From positions 3,534,001 through 3,598,000 of the forward strand of contig NZ_JAKUKA010000001.1 in NCBI RefSeq assembly GCF_023156195.1: 64,000 bases of DNA. The letters are read 5' to 3'. This stretch comes from Chitinophaga sedimenti. GTDB lineage: Bacteria; Bacteroidota; Bacteroidia; Chitinophagales; Chitinophagaceae. The first letter of the stretch is position 1. Each line of letters opens with the position of its first letter. Below the pieces are notes generated by a model. That model was not told where the DNA came from. It searched no databases and was given only the letters and a program-made list of their open reading frames with translations. Position numbers and translations under genes: made by a program. Positions 40,601 to 52,800 of the stretch are shown in pieces.

Positions 40601-41652
40601 CCGGCAAACGGGCTCCGGCATAGGACTTTCGATAGCGCGTTCACTGGCCGAATTGCACCAGGGATATTTGTACCGGATACATCGCGCGACGGAATGAATG
40701 TATTTATACTACATTTGCCATTGAAAGCGGAGATGCAACCAATATCAAGATCGCCCAAAACCGCCGTTAAATAAACACGTTATGCTGCCAACAGTATTGA
40801 TTGTCGATGATAACGATGACGTCCGTCCGAATTTCTTTCCCGGACGCTGGCGCCTAAGTACACGATACGCACGGCCGAAAGCGGGGAAGCTGCACTGGAA
40901 ATACTGCACACCGAAGCGGTACAATTGGTGATCAGCGACGTCATGATGCCGGATATGGACGGTTTTGAACTGTGCACGCTCATTAAATCAAATGTTGAAT
41001 TCTCCCACATACCATTATTTTACTGACTGCTAAAAATACACTGACCGCCAAGATCCACGGGCTGGAACTGGGCGCCGACGCGTATATAGAGAAGCCTTTT
41101 TCCAAGGAGCACCTTCAGGCGCAGATGGCCAGCCTGCTATCCAACCGCAACAACATCCGGCAATACTTTGCACAGTCGCCCCTCGCCCATATCAAGAGCA
41201 TGGCGCATTCCAAAGCCGACGAACGTTTCCTCGACAACCTCAACGATACGATCATCCGCAACCTGGAAGATGCTGAACTCGACGTAGAGAAGCTCGCCAG
41301 GGCCATGAATATGAGCCGCGTAACGCTGTACCGGAAAATCAAAGCCGTATCCGACCTCTCCCCCATCGAACTGATCAATATTACCCGGCTTAAAAAGGCA
41401 GCGGAACTGCTGGCAGAAGGCGAATACCGCATCAACGAAATCTCCGACATGCTGGGATTCAGTTCCCAGAGCAACTTTTCGCGCAATTTTGCCAAGCAGT
41501 TCAACATGACTCCCTCGGAGTATATTCATTTAAAAGGACAGGAGCACAAAAAATTTGAGCGTTTATGTAAACGTTTACATACCTGCAGCATGTTTGCAGG
41601 CGTAACAATGCTTATTTTTACGCCCTATGCGCAACGAGGCTTTTTACCGTAA
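37648..41652 (+). CDS. Hybrid two-component system regulator (HTCS) (multiple frameshifts)
   Basis: About 1300 residues in one polypeptide. The signal peptide ends near NCSAQ. Two-component-regulator propeller repeats follow (VEDGLSNNTVFSSVQDQQGF, MWFGTKEGLNRFDG and many later copies), then a Y_Y_Y domain (LDGLDKDWIHLPTNRKVYF) and a membrane helix near 39980. The kinase has phospho-acceptor FFTNVTHEIRTPLTLIKGP and ATPase motifs NLLSNAVKYAG and GSGIGLSIAR. A receiver follows (VLIVDDNDDV, ISDVMMPDMDG, ELGADAYIEKPF) and a C-terminal AraC HTH (NMSRVTLYRKIKAVS, NEISDMLGFSSQSNF). Frame changes occur near 39950, 40670, 40840-40860 and 41015. The frame continues past the usual AraC end (MTPSEYIH, about 41540) to 41652 and overlaps the SNF2 gene, so its true end is uncertain. 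It is divergent from susC, the usual arrangement for a regulator sensing the imported substrate. Confidence 0.87.
41565..41580. promoter_or_regulatory. Second LacI-type operator, before the SNF2 gene
   Basis: ATGTAAACGTTTACAT is a perfect 16-bp palindrome containing the same 14-bp core as 37533-37546. It lies 46 bases upstream of the SNF2-family start codon, at or just after the end of the hybrid regulator gene. It suggests that the helicase gene shares the LacI regulator with the susC operon. Confidence 0.6.
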
Positions 41653-44600
41653 ACAATATACGCTGCAGGACGCCGACACCCGGCTGGTGATCGACATCCT
41701 AAGCCTGTACCTGTACCCCATGGAAAAATACCGGGTAACAGATGCGGTAAATTATTTCCGGAAAACGGAGGCATCCAAAGTAAGCGCCATCCTGGAACAG
41801 CTACAACGCGATCAGCTGGGTGCGGCCAATACGGCCGGTAACTTCTCGTTAGTGCCAGAGTTGGCCTTCCTGCTTTTTCCTTCCAATATTGTGCGGGCGG
41901 ATTACCAGCAGCTGATGCATCATCACCGGGGAATGCGGCCGTCTTTTTACAACACCAGCTTCAGGCTGGCGGAGTTGCAGGAAACCCTGATGGCGTATTG
42001 TTTAGGCGATTTATCATTGATGTCGCTGCCCGTCCGCAAAATTGAAATAGACCTTGAAGAGTATCTTTCCTGGTTGCCCTATTTACTTTACTACCCTGCG
42101 TACAATAACCTGTTACAGCTGTTCAGCGAAGACAGCCAACAAAAGATAAAACAACGCGCCATCTGGCTGAACCTGCTGGAAATGGCGCCCCTGAACGACC
42201 TGGCGACCTTTGCCGGCAAACATTCTACAGAACCTGGCTTGTTACAGGGGCAGCTGCGCGAAACGGGGAGCGACTTTACCGACGCGGTCGTATTATTGTA
42301 CAGGAAGCTGCCCGACCAGGCGTTTGCGGCTTTTGAGCGGGGCATCAAACAACAGCGGAAGGGGGACAAAAAGAACCTGTTGCCGGCTTCGGCGGCCATG
42401 GCCTTCTACTACGCCTATACGATTTCGTTGCTGCCTGCCGCGCAGAGTGGCCAACTCATCGCCAAACTCATAGCATTCTACGAAAAGAAACTGGCGCCGG
42501 CCAATATTCCCGCCATGTGCCTGTTGCACTATCATATCGGCAAAAAGGAACGGGCGGAAGACCTGCTGCGAATTCTTATTGAAGCGCATGCCCTGCCTGG
42601 TGGAAAAGATTTGCCTACGTTGCTTGCACTCCTTTGCCTGATGGCATTTCAGCCGAACAGTAAACTGCTTGTACAGCACGCCCATCTGGCCAAAAGATTA
42701 TTACAGAACGCACTGGACAATGGCTACCAGTTATTGGCCTATGAATACTTTTTTCCTTTTGGAGGATGATAAAGATGTGACCCGATACGAATCGCTGTCC
42801 GCGCAAATTGCCGCACCGCCAGTATTTGCACAAATGCAGAAGGTACCGGAATGGCAACGCGTGCTCGACCTGCTGCTGGCGGCCGATGGTCCCGCTACGA
42901 AAAAGAGAAGCCGGTATCGGCCAACCGACTGGTATACCTGGTGGATTTCGACGGACTGCAGGTGCAGCCCATGCTGCAAACCATGCAGGGTAATGGTTGG
43001 AGCCCAGGCCGCAATGTGGCTTTAAAAAAGCTGAAAGAAGGTGCCGTGGCAGGTATGACCCCGCAAGATCATCGCATCGCAGGTACTATTTTGAAAGAAA
43101 CTCATTTTAATTATTACGGCGGCGACCAATATGTTTTTGATAATCATGTGTGGACGGAGCTAGCCGGCCATCCGTTATTGTTCCTGCTGCATAACCCCGC
43201 CATACCGGCGGAGATCGTGAAGGGCGAAGCGGAATTGGTAATTACGACCAGCAATCGCGGGTATACGTTCAGTTCCAATATCACGGATGCAAACGGCGAC
43301 GTGGTATACTTGAAAGAAACGGATACCCGCCTTAAAATCATCCATCTGAATCAGCAGCAACGTTACCTGCTCAACATGCTGAAACAGCTGCGTACCGTGC
43401 CGGCAGAAGGCAAGGAAAAGCTACTCGAGACGGTTAAAAAGCTCGGCACGCACCTCACCATCCACTCCGACCTCGACGAAACCGCGCTCAGTATCCGCCG
43501 TCTCGAAAGCGACAGCCGCATCCGCATACAGCTGCAACCTTTCGGCGATGCACTGAAGGCCTCTTTCTTTGTAAAACCGCTGGGTGATAGTCCCCGTATT
43601 GCCGTCCCGGCACAGGCGCGCGCAACATCATCGGCATTGTGCATGGCGAACGTAGCCAGGCCTCCCGCGACGTGGAATTGGAGAAAGCGAACATGACTGC
43701 ACTGATGCAGGAGATCCAGCAATCGATCGTACAGGAAGTAAAGGACGATGATACCATCATTTTTGAAGATCCCGCGGATTGCCTGCAACTCCCGGAAATC
43801 ATACAGTCCATGTCCGACATAGTGGTGGTAGAATGGCCGGATGGCATCCGCTTTAGACTGCAGGGCAAAGCCGGCATGTCGGCCCTGCGCCTGATGGTGA
43901 AGGAGAAAGGCCACTGGTTTACGTTACAGGGTGAACTGCAGGTCGACGAACGTACGGTCATTAACCTGCAACAGGTGCTGGATGTACTGCCCAAACACCA
44001 GAGCCGTTTCACGGAACTGGATAACGGTGAATTCCTTGCGCTGAGCGCTGACTTACGGGCAAGACTCAACGAACTGCTCAGCATCGGAGTGTCGGACGCG
44101 AAAGAGATCAAAGTGCCCTACTTCGCCTCGCACCTGCTCGATGATCTGCTGCAATATGCCGGCAGCGCTGAAACAGACACACCCTGGCAACAATTCAAAA
44201 AAAAAAGAACTGGCCGCACAACAGCAAACGGTGGTGCCGGCCGGCCTGCAACAAATACTGCGTCCCTACCAGGAGGACGGTTTCCGCTGGATGACACAAC
44301 TAGCCGCCTGGGGCGCCGGCGCCTGCCTGGCGGACGATATGGGTTTGGGTAAAACGGTACAGGCGATAGCCATTTTGCTGCATCGCGCGGCAGACGGTCC
44401 TGCCCCGGTAATTGCGCCTGCATCTGTTCTGCCCAACTGGGCATCGGAGCTGCTAAAATTTGCGCCGGAACTGCGGGTAAAACAATTACAACCGGGCAAC
44501 CGGGAGCAACAACTGGAACAGGCCGCAGCGTTCGACGTGGTGCTGGCCACTTACGGCGTACTGCAATCCGAAGCTAAAGCCTTCGCCACCATCGACTGGC

Positions 44601-45630
44601 ACACCATTGTGCTGGACGAGGCCCACACCATCAAAAACTACCAGACGCGCACCTCTAAAGCGGCCATGATGCTGAAAGGCAACTTCCGGTTAGCGCTAAC
44701 GGGTACACCTATACAAAATCATGTGGGCGAGATCTGGAACCTGTTCAACTTCCTCAATCCCGGGCTGTTAGGCGACCTCCCGAATTTCCGTAAACAGTTC
44801 GTCACACCCGCAGCTAATAACCCGGAAAGCATGGCGAAAAAACACCTGAAAAAGTTGATCGCGCCATTTATGCTGCGCCGCCTGAAATCGGATGTACTGG
44901 AGGAGCTGCCACCAAAAACGGAAATAGTGAAGCTGGTGAATTTGTCGGTAGACGAAGCCTCGTTTTACGAAGCGATACGTCGACAGGCGATCAAACATAT
45001 GCAGGAGCGCGATAAACTCAGCGCCGCGCAACAGCATATTAAAGCATTACAGGAAATTACGCGTCTGCGTATGGCCGCCTGTAACCCACAGCTGATAGAG
45101 GCCGAAACCGACATTGCATCATCGAAAATGGCGGCGTTTAAAGAGATCGTGGAAGAGTTAACGGAGAACAACCACCGCGCACTGGTATTCAGCCAGTTTA
45201 CGAAACACCTGTCGCTCATCGCAAAAGCGCTGGACAGCTGGGGCATCGACTACCTGTACCTCGACGGATCCACCCCCATCCCCACGCGCGAAAAACTGGT
45301 AAAAAGTTTCCAGGGTGGCAAAGCCCCGCTGTTCCTCATCAGCCTGAAAGCCGGGGTTTGGGATTAAACTTGACAGCCGCAGACTACGTGATTCACCTGG
45401 ACCCGTGGTGGAACCCCGCAGTGGAGGAACAAGCCTCCGACCGCGCCTACCGTATCGGGCAAACGCGGCCGGTAACTATCTACAGGCTCGTGGCACAACA
45501 TACTATAGAGGAAAAAATTATTGAACTGCATCATCATAAAAGGGACCTGGCAGACCAACTGCTGGAGGGCACTGACCAGAGTGTGAATATGACCTTGCAG
45601 GAGTTGGTGTCGTTGATTGCGGGGAGTTAG
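41627..45630 (+). CDS. SNF2-family DEAD/DEAH helicase-like ATPase (four frameshifts)
   Basis: About 1334 residues. The first ~870 residues have no motif I recognise; they are mostly helical early (residues 1-380) and beta-rich with conserved-looking blocks later ([33 protein letters not shown]). The C-terminal ~460 residues are a complete SNF2 ATPase: [22 protein letters not shown] (Walker A), [32 protein letters not shown] after correction, and [14 protein letters not shown]. Frame changes near 42760-42900, 43640-43690, 44200 and 45360 each fall inside continuous family sequence. Such proteins translocate on double-stranded DNA and remodel bound proteins such as RNA polymerase. It starts 46 bases after a LacI-type palindrome and ends directly against the convergent kinase gene. 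Confidence 0.85.
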
Positions 45631-46866
45631 CTATGACGCCGACAGATCCCGCATCTCCTGCATCTCCGGCAGCCCCACAATAAACGTTGTCCCTTCGTTC
45701 AGCTCACTCGTTGCCCTGATATGCCCCTGGTGCTGGTCCATGATCTTTTTGCAGATAGACAGCCCGATGCCCGAACCTTCTATCTCATGATAGCTGTGCA
45801 AGCGCTTGAACACCACGAAAATATCCGTCAGGTATTGATGATCGATACCGATACCGTTATCCCGTACATGAATATGATAAAATTTCTTTTGTCCATCTTT
45901 TTCAGCGTAGATGTGCACCTGCGGCGCGACCTCCTTCTTTCGGAACTTTAACGCATTGCTTACCAGGTTGTAAAACACCTGCTGCATCAGCGTAGGGATA
46001 GCCTGTATCGTGGGGAGCGTATCTATCTTAATGACCGCATTGGCCTGTTGTATCTGCACTTCCAGTTCACTTACCGCACCCCTTACTACCTCATTCAGGT
46101 CTACCTGTTCAAAGTCGCCGCCTTGTACCGAATGGCGCGAGAAGCGGAGCAAATCATTTACCAGCTGCTGCATCCTTGCGGCGGCGTTGGTAATTTTCTG
46201 AATATGACGGTGTACCTCTTCCGGGTCGGCACGCTTTTGTAAAATCATATCACTGAACACGCGGATCTTACGCAACGGCTCCTGCAAATCGTGGGAGGCC
46301 ACAAAGGCGAAGCGGTCGAGTTCTTCGTTTATTGTCTTTAAGTACACGTTGCTTTGCGTGAGTTGCTGGTTCAGTTCACGCACCTTCCGTTCAGATGCCT
46401 CGCGTTCTTCTATCTCGCGTTGCAGGGTGCCGTTAATATTGAGCAGGTGTTGTTCCTGTTCGAGCAGTGACTGCGTTTTGCGGTACAGCTCCACGAACAG
46501 GCCCACCTTAATTCTTAATAATTCGGGGTTGATGGGTTTGTAAATAAAATCCATCGCGCCCACTTTATAGCCTTTAAAAATGGCCTCATCCTCATTGTGC
46601 GCGGTGATGAATATAATCGGAATATTTTTGAGCCGGTCGCGCTGGTAAATGAGCGCGGCGGTTTCAAAACCGTTCATGTCCGGCATCAGCACGTCCATCA
46701 GGATCAAAGAAAAATCATACTCATGGAGCAACACCTTCAGGGCAGCCCGTCCGGAATGAGCTTTAACGATCGTATAACTTTCCTTTTCCAGTATGGACTC
46801 GATCGACATCAGGTTGTCGGGCCTGTCGTCTACTACCAGGATTTTTATTGCGTCTTTTGCCTGCAA
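45631..46866 (-). CDS. Receiver-histidine kinase hybrid protein
   Basis: 411 residues, cytoplasmic. An N-terminal receiver (IKILVVDDRPDNL, phospho-acceptor in LILMDVLMPDMNG, FITAHNED, DFIYKPINPE) is followed by a coiled-coil linker, then HisKA with VASHDLQEPLRKIRVFSD and the ATPase domain (NLVSNALKFRKKE, VRDNGIGID, GSGIGLSICKK). The receiver-first order suits a protein that relays phosphate received from an upstream kinase. No ATG precedes the first receiver strand in frame: a TTG at 46866, 24 bases after the stop of the upstream HAMP-kinase gene on the same strand, is the probable start. Alternatively a small indel hides one. Confidence 0.85.
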   Translation of the reverse strand: MQAKDAIKILVVDDRPDNLMSIESILEKESYTIVKAHSGRAALKVLLHEYDFSLILMDVLMPDMNGFETAALIYQRDRLKNIPIIFITAHNEDEAIFKGYKVGAMDFIYKPINPELLRIKVGLFVELYRKTQSLLEQEQHLLNINGTLQREIEEREASERKVRELNQQLTQSNVYLKTINEELDRFAFVASHDLQEPLRKIRVFSDMILQKRADPEEVHRHIQKITNAAARMQQLVNDLLRFSRHSVQGGDFEQVDLNEVVRGAVSELEVQIQQANAVIKIDTLPTIQAIPTLMQQVFYNLVSNALKFRKKEVAPQVHIYAEKDGQKKFYHIHVRDNGIGIDHQYLTDIFVVFKRLHSYHEIEGSGIGLSICKKIMDQHQGHIRATSELNEGTTFIVGLPEMQEMRDLSAS

Positions 46867-46889
46867 CTGGACTTTCTTTTAAAAATGAA

Positions 46890-49800
46890 CTATCTGTATA
46901 ACCACACCCTCATCAACGATAACAACTGGTCAATTTTCAGCGGTTTGGTGATGTAATCGGATGCACCGGCCTCGAGGCATTTTTCCCGGTCGCCCTTCAT
47001 CGCTTTCGCCGTAACGGCAATGATGGGCAGGGCGCTGTTTTTATGCTCGCGGCGGATCTTCTGCATGGTTTCATAACCATCCATCTCCGGCATCATAATA
47101 TCCATCAGCACTATATCGATCTCATTATTTTCACTCAGGATGTTCATCGCTTCCTGGCCGCTTTCGGCGGTAATGGTGTTGATATGGTATCTTTCAAAGG
47201 CCGTGGTGAGGGCAAACAGGTTACGCACATCGTCATCCACCACCAGCACGCTCTTATGGCTTAACACATCCCGCTGCGAACGCAGGTCTTCGATCAGCTT
47301 CCGTTTTTCGGGCAACAGGCTTTCATGATGGATATGAAGTTGCTGCACCGTTTCTTCCAACAGCAGGTCCAGCGAATTCACATCTTTCAGCAGGATTTTG
47401 TTGGCATATTGCTTCAGCTTCGACTTCTCCTTGCTCGAAAAATCCTTTGCCGAATATACGATAACCGGCGTGGAATTATAGCGGTTAATCGACTGGATGC
47501 TGGAGAACAGCTCTGCACCTTCAATATCAGGCAACATGTAATCCGCTATAATACAATCAAATGTATCTGCCTGCAGGGCTTGCAGCGCCTCTTTACCATT
47601 ATCTACAAATTCCAGGTCAATCAAATCCCCATTATCCAGTATGCGTGCGATCTGGGAAGCATCCGGTTCATTATCTTCTATCACCAGCACCCGTTTACGC
47701 TTGCGTTGATGTTGCTCAATAATGGTTTGGAAGAGCACTGCCAGGTCTTCACTCTTCAGCGGTTTTAAGTTGAAGCTGCGCGCGCCGCGGTGCATGGCCA
47801 GCAGCCGGTTTTCCTCTCCCGAAATTAAGTGGATGGGGATATGCCGCAGGTTCACATCGTTCTTATACAGGTCGAGAATACGCCAGCCACTCGCATCGGG
47901 CAGCTTCACATCGAGGGTTACCGCGATAGGCTGGAACTTATTCGTTAAGTCGAATACATCGCTGAAACCCGTTGCGACCACCACTTTTAAGCCCATATCA
48001 TGTGCCCTTTCCTGCATAATCTTCGCGAAACGAACATCATCTTCAACGATTAGCAATACTTTGTCCGTATCGATCACGTTATTGCGGTCATCCCCGATTT
48101 CGTTGATAATTTCGTTGATCCCTTCAAGGTCTTTTGTATCAGACACTTTCACGGTCGGCACGGAAGCGCCTTCACTCAGGTGGTATTCCGATACTGTAAG
48201 ACTGCTCGGTTTTTCTTTTTTATTGATAACGGCCGGATTGTATTGCAGCGGCAGGAACAGCGTAAATGTACTTCCCGAACCCGCTTCGCTCTCCAGTTCG
48301 ATGGAACCTCCGAGCAGGTCGGCCAGGCCGCGGCTGATCGAGAGCCCTAAGCCCGTACCTCCATATTTACGGCTGGTAGAACCTTCCGCCTGCTGGAACG
48401 CTTCAAATATGATCCCCTGTTTATCTTTCGAAATACCAATACCCGTATCCTTGATTTCAAAGGCTACCACGCGCTCCGCTTTATCCAGGCTGTCGTTCAA
48501 CAGTTTCCAGCTGCGTTTCGCCTCGTAAATGCGCAGTTTCACTTCTCCTTTCTCCGTGAACTTAAAGGCGTTGGACAGGAGGTTTTTCAGGATCTGGTTC
48601 AGACGCTGCACGTCGGTTTCCAGTGTTTGCGGCAGCTTGTCATCCACCTCAATACCGAACCGCAGGTTCTTACTTTCAGAAATATGTTTAAAGGTCGTTT
48701 CCACAAAGCCGATCACCTCGTTGAAACGTACTTTGATAAAGTCAGTAGAAATATAACCGGACTCAATTTTCGATAGATCAAGGATGTCGTTGATCAGCTG
48801 AATCAGGTCATCACCGCAACTGTGAATAGTTTTCGCATAACGCACCTGTTTTTCGTTCAGGTTGCCGTCGTGGTTTTCGTACAGTTGTTGTGCGAGAATC
48901 AGCAGGGAGTTCAGCGGTGTGCGCAACTCGTGCGACATGTTCGCCAAAAACTCGGATTTGTACTTGGAGGTCAACTGCAACTGCTCCGCTTTTTCTTCGA
49001 GCGAGCGGCGCGCCTCTTCCACTTCCTTGTTTTTCTCCTCTACTTCTTCTTTTTTGTTTTACGAGCAGATGCGCTTTATCCTGCAGTTCTTCGTTCGTAC
49101 GACGCAGTTCATCGGCCAGTGACTGTGATTGTTCCAGCAGATCTTCCGTACGGGAGTTCGCCTCGATCGTGTTCAATACGATACCGATACTTTCCGTCAG
49201 CTGGCTAAGGAAGTCGAGGTGGGTCTCGGAGAACGTATCAAAAGAAGCGAGTTCAATTACCGCCTTAATTTCCGTTTCGAACAATACTGGCAGTACGATA
49301 AGGTTCACCGGCGGCGCCTGTCCGAGGCCGGAACCGATTTTAATATAATCACCCGGCACATTTGTGATGAGGATCCTTTCTTTCTCGATGGCACATTGTC
49401 CTACCAGCCCTTCTCCCATCGCAAACTCGCGGGAAGTTTGCATTTCGTCGCCGAAGGCGTATGCGGCAAATAATTTCAATTTAGGATTGCGCTGTTCTTC
49501 CTCCTGTTCTAAAATGTAGAACATGCCTTTCTGCGCATTTACCACCTGCGCCAGCTCGGAGAGAATACGGCGGGTTACCGTGTTCAGGTCTTTCTGTCCC
49601 TGCAGCATCTGGGTAAACGTTGCCAGGTTGGATTTCAGCCAGTCCTGTTCCTGGTTCCTGAGCGTGGTTTGCTTCAGGTTGGCGATCATCTGGTTAATGG
49701 TATCTTTCAGTTCTTCCACCTCACCTTTCGCTTCCACACGGATCATCTGTGTAAGATCACCTTTCGTTACCGCGGATGCCACCGCGGAAATCGCACGCAC

Positions 49801-52800
49801 CTGCGTGGTCAGGTTTTCCGCCAGCTGGTTTACGTTCTCCGTCAGGTTTTTCCAGATGCCGGATGCGCCGGGTACAGATGCCTGTCCACCCAAACGCCCT
49901 TCCACACCTACCTCACGGGCCACCGTTGTTACCTGGTCGGCAAACAGCGCCAGCGTATCGATCATTTCATTGATCGTTTCCGTCAACTGTGCCACCTCTC
50001 CGCGCGACACGATGGAGAGCTTTTGCTTCAGGTTACCCGTTGCCACCGCGGTTACCACTTTCGCGATGCCACGCACCTGGTTGGTAAGGTTGGAGGCCAT
50101 CATGTTCACGGAGTCGGTCAGATCCTTCCAGGTACCGCCCACGCCCTGCACTTCCGCCTGTCCGCCCAGCTTACCTTCCGTGCCTACTTCACGCGCCACG
50201 CGCGTTACTTCAAAGGCGAAGGAGTTCAGCTGGTCCACCATCGTGTTGATCGTATTTTTCAGATCGAGGATCTCTCCTTTTACGTCGATCGTTACCTTTT
50301 TACTCAAGTCACCGGAGGCCACCGCTTTCGTTACCTCGGCGATGTTACGCACCTGGGAGGTAAGGTTACCGGTCATCTGGTTCACGGAGTCCGTCAGGTC
50401 CTTCCGGTACCGGCGACACCCGGTACGAACGCCTGTCCGCCCAGTTTACCATCCGTACCCACCTCACGGGCCACACGCGTTACTTCCGATGCGAACGCGC
50501 GCAGCTGGTCCACCATCGTGTTCAGCGTTTCTTTCAGCTGGAGAATTTCCCCGCGCACATCCACCGTAATTTTGCGGCTCATGTCACCGTTCGCCACGGC
50601 GATCGCCACATCGGCAATGTTACGCACCTGGTCCGTGAGGTTGCCGGCCATCTGGTTTACAGAGTCCGTCAAATCCTTCCAGGTACCACCAACACCGGGT
50701 ACGTGAGCCTGGCCACCGAGCTTACCCTCCGTACCCACCTCACGGGCCACACGCGTTACTTCAGAAGCGAAGGCGCGCAGCTGTTCCACCATCGTGTTGA
50801 TCGTATTTTTCAGTTCAAGGATTTCTCCTCTTACATCCACTTCAATTTTGCGGCTAAGGTCACCGTTGGCCACCGCGGTTGTTACTTCCGCGATGTTACG
50901 TACCTGCGAGGTCAGGTTAGAGGCCATGATGTTCACCGAGTCGGTCAGGTCTTTCCAGAGGCCTTCCACGCCCGGTACGTCTGCCTGTCCGCCGAGTTTA
51001 CCTTCAGAACCCACCTCACGGGCTACACGAAATACTTCCGAACCAAAGGAGTTCAGCTGGTCCACCATCGTGTTGATCGTATTTTTAAGCTCCAGGATCT
51101 CGCCTTTCGCATCCACCGTAATCTTGCGGCTCAGGTCACCCTTCGCCACCGCGGTGGTTACTTCCGCGATGTTACGCACCTGGTTGGTCAGGTTAGACCC
51201 CATCTGGTTTACCGACTCGGTCAGATCCTTCCAGGTACCACCCACGCCCTGTACTTTCGCCTGGCCGCCAAGCTTACCTTCCGTACCTACTTCCAGCGCC
51301 ACACGCGTTACTTCGGAGGCGAAGGAGTTCAACTGGTCCACCATCGTGTTGATGGTGTCTTTTAATTCCAGAATTTCTCCCTGTACGTCCACCGTGATCT
51401 TTTAGAAAGGTCACCGTTCGCCACCGCCGTTGTTACATCGGCGATATTACGTACCTGGTTGGTCAGATTGGAGCCCATCTGGTTTACCGACTCTGTCAGG
51501 TCACGCCAGGTACCACCCACACCCTGCACCTTCGCCTGGCCGCCGAGCTTACCCTCCGTACCTACTTCCAACGCCACACGCGTTACTTCGGAAGCGAAGG
51601 AGTTCAGCTGGTCCACCATTGTATTGATCGTATTTTTCAGCTCTAATATCTCTCCTTTTACGTCCACGGTAATCTTACGGCTTAGGTCACCGTTCGCCAC
51701 CGCTGTGGTCACATCCGCGATGTTACGCACCTGCGCCGTCAGATTGCCCCCATCTGGTTCACAGAATCCGTCAGGTCTTTCCACACACCACCTACACCTT
51801 TTACCGTAGCCTGTCCGCCCAGCTTACCTTCCGATCCCACCTCACGCGCCACACGGGTCACTTCGGAGGAGAAGGAGTTCAGCTGATCCACCATCGTATT
51901 GATCGTATTCTTCAACTCGAGGATTTCCCCTTTTACGTCCACCGTGATCTTACGGCTTAGGTCACCCCGCGCCACCGCGGTGGTTACTTCTGCGATGTTA
52001 CGCACCTGGCCGGTCAGGTTGGCCGCCATCTGGTTTACCGAGTCTGTTAAGTCTTTCCAGGTACCACCTACACCCGGTACGTGGGCCTGACCGCCCAGCT
52101 TACCGTCCGTACCCACCTCGCGCGCCACGCGCGTTACTTCGGAGGAGAAGGAGTTCAGCTGGTCCACCATCGTGTTGATGGTATCTTTCAGTTCGTGGAT
52201 TTCCCCCTGAACATCTACGGTAATCTTTTTCGAGAGGTCACCTTTTGCCACAGCGGTGGTCACATCCGCAATGTTACGCACCTGCGCCGTCAGGTTACCC
52301 GCCATCTGGTTTACCGAATCTGTCAGGTCTTTCCACACCCCTGCTACGTCTTTTACTTTCGCCTGTCCGCCCAGTTTACCTTCCGAACCCACCTCACGAG
52401 CCACACGTGTTACCTCGCGGCTAAAGAGGTTCAGCTGTTTCACCATCCCGTTTACCTCGGTGGCGATACGGGCAAACTCGCCCTGTAATACGTGCCCTTC
52501 GATTTGCAGGGTCATCTCCTGCGAAAGATTACCCTTTGCCACAGAACTGATTACGTGTGCTATTTCGATGGTGGGATGTACCAGGTCGGAAATTAGTGTA
52601 TTGATAGACGTTACCGCCGTATTCCACGAGCCACGTGCGGTACGCGGCAGGGTTACACGGTGATTCAGTTTTCCCTGTATGCCAATGGTGTTGCGCGCGA
52701 GGTTGAGCTCGTCGACCAGTGTTTCATTAAGGGATATAATATCATTTAGCGTATCACAGATTTTACCGCTGATGCCTAAACTGTCGATGGGCATGCGGGC

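Noticed and set aside
41627..45630. Type I restriction or DISARM-type helicase as a defence gene
   Set aside because: Motifs ([12 protein letters not shown]) are ordinary SNF2, and no methyltransferase, nuclease or other defence gene flanks it.
49523..50706. Two long plus-strand open frames (about 345 residues each) inside the multi-HAMP kinase gene
   Set aside because: They are antisense shadows of the 276-bp repeats. They repeat with the same period, have no start context, and the minus strand is clearly the coding one.
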